In this document: positions 9,327 to 18,041 of the stretch, piece after piece
Numbering within the stretch: position 1 is the first letter of the stretch
Layout of the letters: every line of letters starts with the position of its first letter
Source of the DNA: an uncultured Hyphomicrobiales bacterium
GTDB lineage: Bacteria; Pseudomonadota; Alphaproteobacteria; Rhizobiales; Beijerinckiaceae
DNA length: 64,000 nt
Assembly (NCBI GenBank): GCA_903931945.1
Contig: CAIZEI010000202.1
Coordinates: forward strand, 62,001 to 126,000
Direction of reading: 5' to 3'
Program-made: the position numbers and the translations under genes
Notes under the pieces: generated by a model
Told to the model about the DNA's origin: nothing
What the model saw: only the letters and a program-made list of their open reading frames with translations
Databases searched by the model: none

Positions 9327-9908
9327 TTATGCGGCGGGGCTTTGGCGGCCCAGCGTTCGATAGACGGTTGGTCTTGAGACAGTGAAAACCTCGGCGAGAT
9401 CGCTGATGGAATATTCGCCGGTTTCGTGCATCCGCCGAAGTTCCTTTTGCTGCTTGTCCGACAGTTTTGGCGACTTGCCGCGCAATTTTCCCTTGGCGCG
9501 CGCGATGGCCATGCCCTCGCGGGTGCGCATGCGGATTAGGTCAGCCTCGAATTCGGCGAAGGTGGCGAGGATGTTGAAAAACATTTTGCCCATGGGATCG
9601 GAGGGATCATAGACGCTCGACCCGAGGGCCAGCTTGACGCCGCGCGCAATCAGCGCATCCGCGATAGCGCGCGCATCCGGGACAGAGCGCGCCAACCGGT
9701 CGAGTTTCGGCACAACGAGCGTGTCGCCCGTGCGAGCGGCAGCAAGCGCTTGATCGAGACCCGGCCTTTCGCGGTTGGTCCCGGTCAGGCCGTGGTCGGT
9801 GTAAATGCGATCGGGACGAACGCCGAGCTTTTCGAGCGCGGCCTTCTGGGCGGCAAGGTCCTGCTTGTCGGTGGAGCAGCGGGCGTAGCCGATTGTGATC
9901 GTCGTCAT
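9327..9908 (-). CDS. Serine recombinase (resolvase/invertase family)
   Basis: Starting at MTTITIGYARCST (9908), the 193-residue protein has the catalytic serine in YARCSTDKQ near residue 11. Further family motifs are GLTGTNRERPGLD, VVPKLDRLARS, and FFNILATFAEFEADLIRMRTREG on the dimer helix. A C-terminal helix-turn-helix (ISDLAEVFTVSRPTVYRTL) completes the small-resolvase layout. It is divergent from the transposase gene, and the 18-bp repeats between them (9935-9977) are a likely recombination site. Its expected role is resolving cointegrates made by the neighbouring transposase. Confidence 0.92.
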   Translation of the reverse strand: MTTITIGYARCSTDKQDLAAQKAALEKLGVRPDRIYTDHGLTGTNRERPGLDQALAAARTGDTLVVPKLDRLARSVPDARAIADALIARGVKLALGSSVYDPSDPMGKMFFNILATFAEFEADLIRMRTREGMAIARAKGKLRGKSPKLSDKQQKELRRMHETGEYSISDLAEVFTVSRPTVYRTLGRQSPAA

Positions 9909-9934
9909 GCTGGCAGTGTACGATAAAGGCCCCT

Positions 9935-9977
9935 CTATTGAAAGAATCATCGTACTATTCTATTGAGACGATTATCG
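9935..9977. promoter_or_regulatory. Candidate res site: 18-bp imperfect direct repeats
   Basis: CTATTGAAAGAATCATCG (9935-9952) and CTATTGAGACGATTATCG (9960-9977) agree at 14 of 18 positions, with starts 25 bp apart. They lie between the divergent resolvase and transposase genes, where res sites are usually found. Function is inferred from position. Confidence 0.5.
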
Positions 9978-10080
9978 CCGCGTATTGAATGACACGGCCT
10001 GCCTGACTCGACCGTCCGTTGAACGATCCCCTTACGGACAGCAGTTGAGGCGTCCGGCGGGCATTTCGGAGACTCAGGCC

Positions 10081-11541
10081 ATGGGGGAAACGGCACAACC
10101 CGCGTCGCTTTCCAGTCTGTCGGATCGACAGCGCGAACAGGCCATGGTCCGGTTCGCCATCCTTCAACGCCACCTCGAAAAGAACATTCCTCTTGCCCGC
10201 GCCGCCCGTGACGGCGACGTTGCCCTCCGCACAGCGCGCCGTTGGCTGAAACGCTATCGCGCCGAGGGGCTGGTGGGACTGGTTCGTTCCGCCCGCAGAG
10301 ACACGGGGAGACGCAAGCTGTCGGCGGATTTGACGGCATTGATTGAAGGGTTGGCGCTGCGCAAGCCGCGCTCCTCCGTCACAGCGCTTTATCGTGAGGT
10401 CACAAGAATCGCCGCAGAACGTGAGATCGCCGCGCCGTCTTACGCGACCATCCACGCCATTGTGCGCAGGCTCGACCCTGCGCTGACGACGTTGGCGCAC
10501 GAGGGAGTGGCGGCCTTTCGTAACCGCTATGAACTCATTCACCGGCACCGCGCCGAAGCGCCGAACGCGCTTTGGCAAGCCGATCACACGCCGCTCGATA
10601 TTTTGATCGTAGACGAGAGCGGCAAACCTGCGAGGCCGTGGCTCACAATCGTCATCGACGATTATTCGCGCGCCATCACCGGATACATGACGTTCCTCGG
10701 CGCGCCGTCTTCGCTCCACACGTCTCTGGCCTTGCGGCAAGCCATCTGGCGCAAGGCGAATCCTTCATGGCCGGTGCAAGGGATTCCCGATGTTCTCTAT
10801 GTCGATCACGGGAGCGACTTCACCAGCAATCACCTCGAACAAGTCGCAGCGGCGCTACGGATCGAATTGATCCACTCGACCGTCGCCAGACCGCAGGGAC
10901 GCGGCAAAGTCGAGCGTTTCTTTCGCACAATCAACACCGAGCTTTTGCCCAGTTTGGCGGGCCATCTGATCAAAGGCAAAGCTGCAAGCGCGCCAGCTTT
11001 GTCGCTCGCGGAATTGGACGCCGCGCTCATGGCGTTCATCGTCGGAACTTATAATCAGCGACCCCACAGCCAAATAGAAGAAGCGCCGCATGCGGCATGG
11101 CTTGGCAAGGGATGGCTGCCGCGCTTGCCGGACAGCCTCGACGATCTCGACTTGCTTCTGATAACCGTTGCCAAGCCGCGCATGGTGCAGCGAGACGGGA
11201 TACACTTTCAGGGGCTGCGCTATATCGATACGACCTTGGCGGCCTATGTCGGCGAATCCGTCACCATCCGTTTCGATCCCCGCGACGTCGCCGAAATCCG
11301 CGTTTTTCACCAAAACCGCTTTCTCTGTCGCGCCGTCAGCCCCGAATATGCAGACCGCACCGTGACGCTGAAAGACATTGAGACAGCGCGGAAAGCCTAC
11401 CGCCGCTCTCTGCGTTCTCAAATTCGCGAGCGCGCGGGGCGCGTGCTGGATTTTCTACCGGCAAGTGAACCGGCGCGCGCCGAGCCGCCGCGCGGGCCTG
11501 CCAAAAAATCGAAGTTGCGCACCTATGTCGAGGACGATTGA
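10081..11541 (+). CDS. TniA/Mu-type DDE transposase (Tn552/Tn5053-like)
   Basis: A 486-residue protein from the ATG at 10081, which has GGAG 8-12 bases upstream; an in-frame TTG at 9985 would lengthen it. Residues from about 15 to 130 form helix-turn-helix-like DNA-binding segments (RAARDGDVALRTARRWLKRY). The rve-type catalytic core follows, with the acidic triad in WQADHTPLD, VDHGSDFTS and KVERFFRTINTE. The C-terminal part matches the Mu-transposase beta-barrel region. It overlaps no neighbour and is followed 4 bases later by an AAA ATPase, the TniA-TniB pairing of this family. Confidence 0.9.
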   Translation: MGETAQPASLSSLSDRQREQAMVRFAILQRHLEKNIPLARAARDGDVALRTARRWLKRYRAEGLVGLVRSARRDTGRRKLSADLTALIEGLALRKPRSSVTALYREVTRIAAEREIAAPSYATIHAIVRRLDPALTTLAHEGVAAFRNRYELIHRHRAEAPNALWQADHTPLDILIVDESGKPARPWLTIVIDDYSRAITGYMTFLGAPSSLHTSLALRQAIWRKANPSWPVQGIPDVLYVDHGSDFTSNHLEQVAAALRIELIHSTVARPQGRGKVERFFRTINTELLPSLAGHLIKGKAASAPALSLAELDAALMAFIVGTYNQRPHSQIEEAPHAAWLGKGWLPRLPDSLDDLDLLLITVAKPRMVQRDGIHFQGLRYIDTTLAAYVGESVTIRFDPRDVAEIRVFHQNRFLCRAVSPEYADRTVTLKDIETARKAYRRSLRSQIRERAGRVLDFLPASEPARAEPPRGPAKKSKLRTYVEDD

Positions 11542-11545
11542 GGGC

Positions 11546-12370
11546 ATGCAGCACAACGGGCGCGACATAGGGACGTTCATCGCGACAAAGGAGCATCGTC
11601 GGTTCGTCGAATTTGCGAACGCTGTCAGAAAGAACCGATATATCGGCCTATGTTACGGTCCGGCGGGAGTCGGAAAAACATTGTCGGCGCGGCGTTATGC
11701 ACATTGGGACGATGTTGAGCCGTATCTTCAGGAGGGACCTCACAGTCATCCCTCCGAATCTGAAGCGCTCGTCACCTTGGTCAAGTCGCGTACGATTTTT
11801 TACACCCCAACCGTTTCCGAAACTGTGCGCGATATGCGCAAGACCCTTTGCGATCTAATTTATCAAGCCGAGGACAGCATCGACAACCATCTGAATTACG
11901 ATGAGAATTTTTGCGAAATCAACAAGCACAACAAAGATGTTGAAATGCTGATTTTCGATGAGGCGGAACGGTTATCGATGAACACTATCGAATTGATCCG
12001 CGATATTTTTGACCGGAGAAGCATCGGGGTCTTGCTGATCGGCATGCCCGGCATCGAGAAACGCCTTTCACGCCTCCCACAGTTTTACAGCCGCGTCGGG
12101 TTCGCGCATCATTACCGGCCTCTCACCGGCGACGAGCTGACCTTCGTTCTGACGCGTCATTGGCGCTCGCTGGGCATCAGTCTGGACAACGCTGATTTTA
12201 CGGACACGCAGGCCGTCGCCTCGATCGCCCGCATCACCGGCGGCAATTTCCGCCTCCTGCATCGGCTGTTCACCCAGATCGAGCGGATCATGAAGATCAA
12301 CGAGCTGACCCTCATTACCGACGAGGTTGTCGATGCCGCCCGGAGCGCCCTTGTCATAGGTGTCACTTAA
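11546..12370 (+). CDS. TniB/MuB-like AAA ATPase
   Basis: The ATG at 11546 is 4 bases after the transposase stop; the frame upstream of it runs inside the transposase gene. The 274-residue protein has Walker A in GPAGVGKTLSARR, Walker B in MLIFDEAERLS and the sensor-like segment VLLIGMPGIEKRLS. In Tn7, Mu and Tn5053 systems this ATPase binds target DNA and activates the transposase. No TniQ-like target selector was found next to it, so the set here is transposase, ATPase and resolvase, as in Tn552. Confidence 0.88.
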   Translation: MQHNGRDIGTFIATKEHRRFVEFANAVRKNRYIGLCYGPAGVGKTLSARRYAHWDDVEPYLQEGPHSHPSESEALVTLVKSRTIFYTPTVSETVRDMRKTLCDLIYQAEDSIDNHLNYDENFCEINKHNKDVEMLIFDEAERLSMNTIELIRDIFDRRSIGVLLIGMPGIEKRLSRLPQFYSRVGFAHHYRPLTGDELTFVLTRHWRSLGISLDNADFTDTQAVASIARITGGNFRLLHRLFTQIERIMKINELTLITDEVVDAARSALVIGVT

Positions 12371-12486
12371 CGATCGAAAACAGTGCCATTTATCGATCAA
12401 AGCCACAACAACGCGCTAAATAGAAATCACTTTCGGGAAATAAGGGATAAGAAGTCCGGCGGCGCAATCGGCCAAGAAGCCATTGC

Positions 12487-12508
12487 TCTACAATGAGTCT
12501 ACAATGAG
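12487..12508 (+). repeat. 11-bp perfect tandem repeat
   Basis: TCTACAATGAG occurs twice back to back between the ATPase gene and the HExxH gene at 12577. It lies close to where the right end of the transposition cassette should be, but no link can be shown. Confidence 0.6.
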
Positions 12509-12576
12509 CGCGCCAAACGAGGGTTCTTCGCGAACGACTTGTTGCTCGAGGTCCGCCGTCGGCGACTTTCGCGGCC

Positions 12577-14157
12577 TCAGGGCGAGGTCGCGCTCGCGCA
12601 ACGCGCATCGAGGCGCCGCTCCAATTCCCGTTGCGCGCGTTCGACGACTGCGAAATGCGAGGCGTCCCGCGGCAGTCCGCCTTGAAAATATTCGCCGCTG
12701 TTTGACAGGAGAGAGGTCAGCGCTCGGCCGTGCGCTGCCGAATAGAGCACATCGAAGTAATTGTCGGTCGCGATGCCGGATAGCCAACCGACGCCGTCTA
12801 TGATTTGCAATGGCGCTATGAACACCGATTCGGTTCGCTCAGTGGTGAGATGTCGCCTCAAGTTCGGCGAATACAGGAGGTTCGCGACCGGAGCGGCGAA
12901 ACTCGATGGGAACGTTTGGCGCAGTCGCGCCGCCGAGACGTGGTGAGCAAATACCAGGTTCTTGACAAGCGCCAGCGGCGAGTCCGGCAAGGTCATCCAG
13001 ACGCCGTCATTGCCCTCGACGATCGGATCGGCGCGGACGCGCAGGGCGCGGGACTGCAATCCGGCCTTGCGGCGCAATCGAGCGCAGAACTTTTCGTATG
13101 TTCGTCTGTCGAACAGGAAGGCGTGGGCGTCCCTGGGCAGGCCGGTAGCACGCAGCGCGTCTACCAGAGCGGTGAAGCGATACACAGGGTGACATAACCG
13201 TAAGTGTTCAAATTTAAACTTCGCGGGAGCGCTGGCCGGAAAGAGATCGTCGAAGACGGCGAACGGCGGAACCGGCGCTTGGAGCGCGATGTCGAGAATG
13301 GCCAGAAGTGCCGCGAGCGCGCTCTCCTCGTTGATATCGAAGCCGGATTCTCCATCGAAATATTTGATGCAATCGACATAGAGGCCGCTCGGGTCGTCGA
13401 GATGATCGTTCCAGATCGTCGCGTGAAGCGCGGCGACTTCCCGTTCGCGATCCGTCGCGTTCGGTGCCTCAAGCGTATCGGAGTTGGCGTAGAACTCGCG
13501 CTGATTGAGGAACGCTGCCGCCTCTTGCAGAGCGAGGCACGATAGAGGCGCCGAGACGGTTAAAGACATCGAGCCCGTGTCGGTGCCTTGTTTATCCACT
13601 TCGAAGCGGGGATCGTCGCCGATGGCGATCTCCGCTATCGACGCGCGCCCGCCCAAATGCAGGTCGGCGAGCCGGAAGAGTTCGATAGGAGCGAAATGTC
13701 CGATCCAGGAACTCTTGGGCTCGAGCATCATCTTCTCGAGCGCGAACAGAGCTCGCCAATGGTCGACTAGCCGGCGCAACGTGCGATCTTCGGCATCGAC
13801 GAATGCGCCATATTCTTCACTCGTTGTGAATGGCCACAGAGGTTGGCCCGCCCGCCATCGTTCGAGCGCCTCGGCGCGCCGGTCGATCCTCAACTTGCGC
13901 AAAAAGCACTCGACGATCTCCTGGCGACGATGGCTAATCGCGAACACGAACACGCCGAAACGCGTCCCGTGCTGCTGCTGCCAATGCGTATATTCATGTA
14001 CCAAGCCGGAGGCTGCAACGATGCCCGCGGTCGATTGGTCCCAGGATTCGTCGGCGACGCCCGTCCCGTCGATTTCCGTGAAACAGGTATCGACCCAGAA
14101 TTGGGCGTCGCCCGACCCCGAACGTCGCGCGGCGAACAACTCTCTTGACTGTCCCAT
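12577..14157 (-). CDS. Uncharacterised HExxH (HEYTH) protein, locus A
   Basis: A 526-residue protein beginning MGQSRELFAARR at 14157 behind a strong GAGGAGG ribosome-binding site. I do not recognise a named family. HEYTHWQQQHGTRFG near residues 54-68 has the HExxH form of zinc metallopeptidases, and QEAAAFLNQ further on could supply a third ligand. It resembles the protein at 47044: both have HE..H, then GT.FG shortly after, then a C-terminal FxVVxR/D segment. No signal peptide or clear membrane helix is visible. It is divergent from the caspase operon, with 115 bases between the start codons, suggesting joint regulation. Peptidase activity is inferred from the motif alone. Confidence 0.75.
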   Translation of the reverse strand: MGQSRELFAARRSGSGDAQFWVDTCFTEIDGTGVADESWDQSTAGIVAASGLVHEYTHWQQQHGTRFGVFVFAISHRRQEIVECFLRKLRIDRRAEALERWRAGQPLWPFTTSEEYGAFVDAEDRTLRRLVDHWRALFALEKMMLEPKSSWIGHFAPIELFRLADLHLGGRASIAEIAIGDDPRFEVDKQGTDTGSMSLTVSAPLSCLALQEAAAFLNQREFYANSDTLEAPNATDREREVAALHATIWNDHLDDPSGLYVDCIKYFDGESGFDINEESALAALLAILDIALQAPVPPFAVFDDLFPASAPAKFKFEHLRLCHPVYRFTALVDALRATGLPRDAHAFLFDRRTYEKFCARLRRKAGLQSRALRVRADPIVEGNDGVWMTLPDSPLALVKNLVFAHHVSAARLRQTFPSSFAAPVANLLYSPNLRRHLTTERTESVFIAPLQIIDGVGWLSGIATDNYFDVLYSAAHGRALTSLLSNSGEYFQGGLPRDASHFAVVERAQRELERRLDARCASATSP

Positions 14158-14272
14158 GCCGCCTCCTCGTCGAGCACGGTTCGATCCAAACGGTTTGCGC
14201 CCTCGCCTTCGACCCGTTAGCTTCGTCGCATAGCAATATATATATCGATTGCGGGAGATTGGAGAGGTTCTG
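14158..14272. promoter_or_regulatory. Divergent promoter region of locus A
   Basis: These 115 bases separate the start codons of the HEYTH gene (minus) and the caspase operon (plus). An AT-rich run, AATATATATATCGAT at about 14236-14250, is the only -10-like stretch in an otherwise GC-rich spacer. Two ribosome-binding sites face outwards, GAGGAGG on the minus strand and GGAGAGG on the plus strand. Confidence 0.5.
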
Positions 14273-16111
14273 TTGCCGAAACGCGTCTGCATTTCTATCG
14301 CTATTTCCCAAGCGGAGGGCAGCTTGCAGGCCCTGCCGGGCGCGCTCTCGGCCTCGCAAGGATTTGTCGATTGGTCGACTGCGGCGGGATTCGACCGTGT
14401 GGTCGGTGTCACCGACGCGACCGAGCCCGTGACGGCGGAACGTTTGCGCGCGGTTCTCAAGGAGGCGATCGGCGACGTCCGCGAGAAGATTGGCCACCTC
14501 GTGCTGCATTTCGCCGGGCACGGCTTCAGAAGCGAAATCCCCAATCAGATTCTGCTGCTGAGCGGCTGGGGTCGCCTGCCGTCGGCAGGAATCGACTTTC
14601 CGAAATTTCTCGATTTGTTGCGGTACTACCAGATCGGGCGGGTGTCGCTGTTCATCGACGCCTGCAATTCGGATCGCTCGCCTGAGTTTAAAATGGTTTG
14701 CGGAGAAGGCGTCCTCGAAAAAAGGGACGAGGAAGCCTCTGTTCCCTTCTACGACCATTTTTTCGCCGCCGCTCCCGGAGAGCGCGCTTTCATGCTGCCG
14801 GCCGTAAATGGCTTTCACGCAGTCTGTATATTCTCGACTCTCTCTCTACAGGCCCTTTCTGGAGTTGCGCCAGGGGCGCGCGAGACGCGCGCAGGCCGCG
14901 ACGCCGTAACATCTGACAGCATCGCTCCTGCGTTGCGGAAGGCGGTGGAGGCCGCGGCCATAGAGTATAGGCTCGTCATGAAGCCCGTGATCCAACGAAC
15001 TGCCGAAGCTCCAGACAACCTCTACACCGTCCTTCCGATCGGATTTGTCGCGCCGAAACTGCCTCCCCCGCGCACGCCTACTGTGGACGAGCGCGCGTTA
15101 TTCCCGCGCTACGGACAAAAGCGGCACGAGACGCCCGGCACACGGCTCAGCTTCCGTCCCGAAGCGCGTGAGCGGGCGCCCTCCGAGGCGACGATCTACT
15201 CCGCCTTCGCTTCGGAGCCCCGACCTTCGCATTGCGCCGCCGACGCAGGGCTGGTCATAATCGGCGGCATCGCACGGGCAATGCCGCGCACCGCGTCGCC
15301 TGCTACCGTGCGGCCCGATCCGGCGACGCCAGCTGGGGCGAGTTTCTGGCAGATCGATAACCTCGACGCCGCGGGCAGCGTTCTGCTCGAATTGGGCAAC
15401 CGCGCCTATGTCGGCGCGGTCGCTCTGAAGGGCTTCATTTGCACGATCAGTTTGGCACCCGGATATATCCAACCGGGGCAAACGGTCCGTCGGGCGCGCG
15501 GTGCCGCGAGTCTCATCTACCGCCCTATCGTCGAGGGTGATCCGCCGTTGGATTTCCTTCTCGCCTCGCGTCGCTCCGAAGCAGTTATGGCGCAATTGCG
15601 CGTCGGTGCGCTGGGCGCGGGCGAGGCCTTGTCGCTCGCCGCGGAATTTCGCGAATCGAAACACCGCAATCCGGCGATGGGCGTGCTCGCCGCCTATCTC
15701 TACGACGCCATCGGCGACCGCGACGGCATTCGGCGCGTGGCCGCCTTTTACGCCGAAGCGGGGGAGCCCATTCCCTTCGACGTGGCGCTGGTCGCGGGTC
15801 TGCGCGGCGCACCCGACGAAGTGGGCCGCCTCTTAGTCGACATCCCACCGATCCCGGCGCGCTGCCCGCAGACGGAAGAGGAGGAGCGCCGCGCCGGCTA
15901 TTTTCGTGCCTTCGCGGCGATCGGCGGCATTCGCGTCGCCGGCGGGTTCCCCTGGATGCGGCAAGGCTGGACCCAGCTTGATCGCGCCCGCTTTCCGGTC
16001 GATCCCGAACTCGCGGGCTTGGCGGCGCATCTGCTGTCGGCGCCGTTCACCACGCTGGACGCGCGCGGAGGCAAGCGCCTGAGGTCGTTGATCGCGGACG
16101 GAAGGGCTTGA
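14273..16111 (+). CDS. Caspase-like (peptidase C14) protein with helical C-terminal region
   Basis: The TTG at 14273 is the likely start because GGAGAGG lies 6 bases upstream. The product is 612 residues. The first 200 or so form a caspase fold: catalytic His in HFAGHG (His83) and catalytic Cys at the end of a hydrophobic strand in LFIDACNSD (Cys131). Family members cut after acidic or basic residues and are often activated by proximity. The region from about 300 to 612 is unrecognised, mostly helical, and could be a sensor or adaptor. It is the first gene of a four-gene operon, and the stop codon is one base from the next ATG. Confidence 0.85.
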   Translation: MPKRVCISIAISQAEGSLQALPGALSASQGFVDWSTAAGFDRVVGVTDATEPVTAERLRAVLKEAIGDVREKIGHLVLHFAGHGFRSEIPNQILLLSGWGRLPSAGIDFPKFLDLLRYYQIGRVSLFIDACNSDRSPEFKMVCGEGVLEKRDEEASVPFYDHFFAAAPGERAFMLPAVNGFHAVCIFSTLSLQALSGVAPGARETRAGRDAVTSDSIAPALRKAVEAAAIEYRLVMKPVIQRTAEAPDNLYTVLPIGFVAPKLPPPRTPTVDERALFPRYGQKRHETPGTRLSFRPEARERAPSEATIYSAFASEPRPSHCAADAGLVIIGGIARAMPRTASPATVRPDPATPAGASFWQIDNLDAAGSVLLELGNRAYVGAVALKGFICTISLAPGYIQPGQTVRRARGAASLIYRPIVEGDPPLDFLLASRRSEAVMAQLRVGALGAGEALSLAAEFRESKHRNPAMGVLAAYLYDAIGDRDGIRRVAAFYAEAGEPIPFDVALVAGLRGAPDEVGRLLVDIPPIPARCPQTEEEERRAGYFRAFAAIGGIRVAGGFPWMRQGWTQLDRARFPVDPELAGLAAHLLSAPFTTLDARGGKRLRSLIADGRA

Positions 16112-16112
16112 G

Positions 16113-16907
16113 ATGCGGACCATTTTCATCCACGGAATCCATCAGCAGGGCCGCAACGCTGAAGCGATCCAGGCCGAATGGATCGGCGCATTGAACAGGG
16201 CTATCCCGAACCTCGAGACGGTCTTCTACGGCGACGCGCTCGTCGCGGCGATGGAGCCGGGCGAGGCGACAATCATGGGCGTGCCGCTCGCCGACGACGA
16301 GCGCTCTTTCGTCGCCGCAGCGCTGCGCCAGATCGCCATCGAATACGGATTCGATCTCGATCAGGATCAGGCGGTCTCACAGGGCGTCTTCGACAACCGT
16401 GTCATCATTGGAGTGGCGAAGTGCCTGAACGAGAAATTTCCGGCGCTCGGGGACCTGGCGCTAAGCCTGGTGCGGCAGGCCTACGCCTATCTCAAACGGC
16501 CGGCGGCAACGGCAGCGGTTGACGAGATCGTGCGGCCGGTTATCGCCGCCGGACCCTGCATCGTTGTCGCTCATTCCCTGGGCACAGTGGTGAGCTACAA
16601 ATTGCTGCGTTCGCTCGGGCAGCAGGTCCCACTCCTGCTCACCCTCGGCTCGCCCTTGGGTCTTGCACCCGTACAGAACGCGCTCGGACGGCCGCGCGTC
16701 AAACCGGACGGCGTGGCCCGCTGGTGGAACGGGCTCGATCCCAATGACGCCGTCACTTTGGGCACGCCCCTGACTGTTAGCACATTTGCAGAGGGCGTCG
16801 TGAACAAGACGACGATCGACAATGGCGACGAACCCCATGCGATTACACGCTATCTGAAGGATCCAGACGTCCGCGCGGAGATCGCGGCGGCCCTGGCGCG
16901 TCCTTGA
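16113..16907 (+). CDS. Alpha/beta hydrolase (lipase/esterase-like), locus A
   Basis: A 264-residue single-domain hydrolase. The oxyanion segment is FIHGIHQQG (residues 5-13), the nucleophile elbow is AHSLGT (Ser155), an acidic residue lies in GLDPND (Asp209 or Asp212), and the catalytic His is in EPHAITRYL (His242). There is no signal peptide. The family includes lipases, thioesterases and amidases, so the substrate cannot be read from the sequence. Its place one base after the caspase-like gene suggests it is a partner or proteolytic target of the caspase, possibly the toxic effector. That link is inference. Confidence 0.83.
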   Translation: MRTIFIHGIHQQGRNAEAIQAEWIGALNRAIPNLETVFYGDALVAAMEPGEATIMGVPLADDERSFVAAALRQIAIEYGFDLDQDQAVSQGVFDNRVIIGVAKCLNEKFPALGDLALSLVRQAYAYLKRPAATAAVDEIVRPVIAAGPCIVVAHSLGTVVSYKLLRSLGQQVPLLLTLGSPLGLAPVQNALGRPRVKPDGVARWWNGLDPNDAVTLGTPLTVSTFAEGVVNKTTIDNGDEPHAITRYLKDPDVRAEIAAALARP

Positions 16908-16937
16908 TCCGACTAAGCCGGAGGCTCGCTCGTCCGA

Positions 16938-18041
16938 ATGAACGTTCATGTCACTGTCGAAGACGCCGCCTTTGCTGCTTTTGCTGCGGATAGAGGGCTC
17001 CTGGTGGCGCCGGTCGCCGAGGGCGACGACTTCCTGCGCCCGATGCTGCATTCGATCGGTCGCCGGCTCGCTGAATATCCGAAGAGCGTGCTGCCGCGCC
17101 CTCCCGCGAAGGGGATACGGCTGGGATTCGTCGAGGAGCCCTCGCCGAACACATTCGTCGAGTCCTGGCGCGCGCATGTCATCATCGGCGTCCACACGGG
17201 CCTGCTGCTGTCGCTGCTCGAGGCGACCGTGCAGTTACAAGATGATATCGGCATGTTCGACGCCGGATTCGGGTCAGGACCGGTGCCGCCCGCGCCAATC
17301 GACCTTGCTCTCCCTTTGGGCCTGACGAGCTATCTTCGCCACCGTCTCGGACTTGGCGAGGACGAAAGCGTCATTCGCGAGGCCGGCGCCGCGGAAACTG
17401 GAGCCAGCCGCCGCGCCATGAATTTTCTCGGAGCAGGGCTCCAGTTCGCCTGTCTGCACGAATTCGGACATCTGGCCTGCGGTCACCTCGCATGGCTGCG
17501 CGGACGCGGACGAGTGGCGCGGCTGTTCGAAAACCCTGAGGAGGCAGCGAGTGTTCTCCCGCGCGCAGATTCGGCGCTGCGCTTCTTCGAACACGAAGCG
17601 GACATATTCGCGCTCGAAACCTTGCTTCGTTCCGCGATGACGCGTCCGCCGCAACAGACGTCGGCGACCGACAAGATGAACGAAATCACGACGACGATGC
17701 TCGCTTTTCTATTCGTCGCGCTCGGTTGGATCGGCCTAGAGCAAACGATCGGCCGCACCGCAGATGCGACGCATCCGGACCCTCGAGATAGACTGTTCGC
17801 ATTGCCGCTCGCGCTGACCGGCCTCCTCGAGGAATCGGTTTCCTTCCGCGCGCCATTGACCGAAGCCGTCCGCCGCTGCCAGGCGATTCTCGCTCGCGTC
17901 ATCGTTCGCTGCCCGGCCTTTCGGGCGCCCGGCGCGGTTTTCGATCGTGCAGAGGTCGGCAGGGTGGAAGCGCTCATCGACTGGATGCGCCGAATGGACA
18001 TGCAGACAGCTGCGCGGTCGGCAGGCGGCCCTCATGATTGA
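16938..18041 (+). CDS. M48-like zinc metallopeptidase 1, locus A
   Basis: A 367-residue protein with the series of motifs seen in M48 peptidases: PNTF (residues 70-73), HEFGH (174-178), EHEAD (218-222) as the third-ligand motif, and HPDPRDR (279-285). A hydrophobic segment at about 252-268 (TMLAFLFVALGWIGLE) could be a membrane helix or buried. It starts 30 bases after the hydrolase and overlaps the next gene by 8 bases. It shares its layout with the genes at 18034 and 51303. The peptidase assignment is by motif; the overall sequence is far from typical HtpX or Oma1. Confidence 0.78.
   Translation: MNVHVTVEDAAFAAFAADRGLLVAPVAEGDDFLRPMLHSIGRRLAEYPKSVLPRPPAKGIRLGFVEEPSPNTFVESWRAHVIIGVHTGLLLSLLEATVQLQDDIGMFDAGFGSGPVPPAPIDLALPLGLTSYLRHRLGLGEDESVIREAGAAETGASRRAMNFLGAGLQFACLHEFGHLACGHLAWLRGRGRVARLFENPEEAASVLPRADSALRFFEHEADIFALETLLRSAMTRPPQQTSATDKMNEITTTMLAFLFVALGWIGLEQTIGRTADATHPDPRDRLFALPLALTGLLEESVSFRAPLTEAVRRCQAILARVIVRCPAFRAPGAVFDRAEVGRVEALIDWMRRMDMQTAARSAGGPHD

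Larger units (their letters stand above)
9327..12370. mobile_element. Tn552/Tn5053-like transposition cassette
   Basis: A divergent resolvase gene, a DDE transposase gene and an AAA ATPase gene form a complete transposition module inside the island. The coordinates cover the genes only. Terminal inverted repeats and a target duplication were looked for on both sides and not found with confidence, so the true ends and any further cargo are unknown. Confidence 0.75.
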
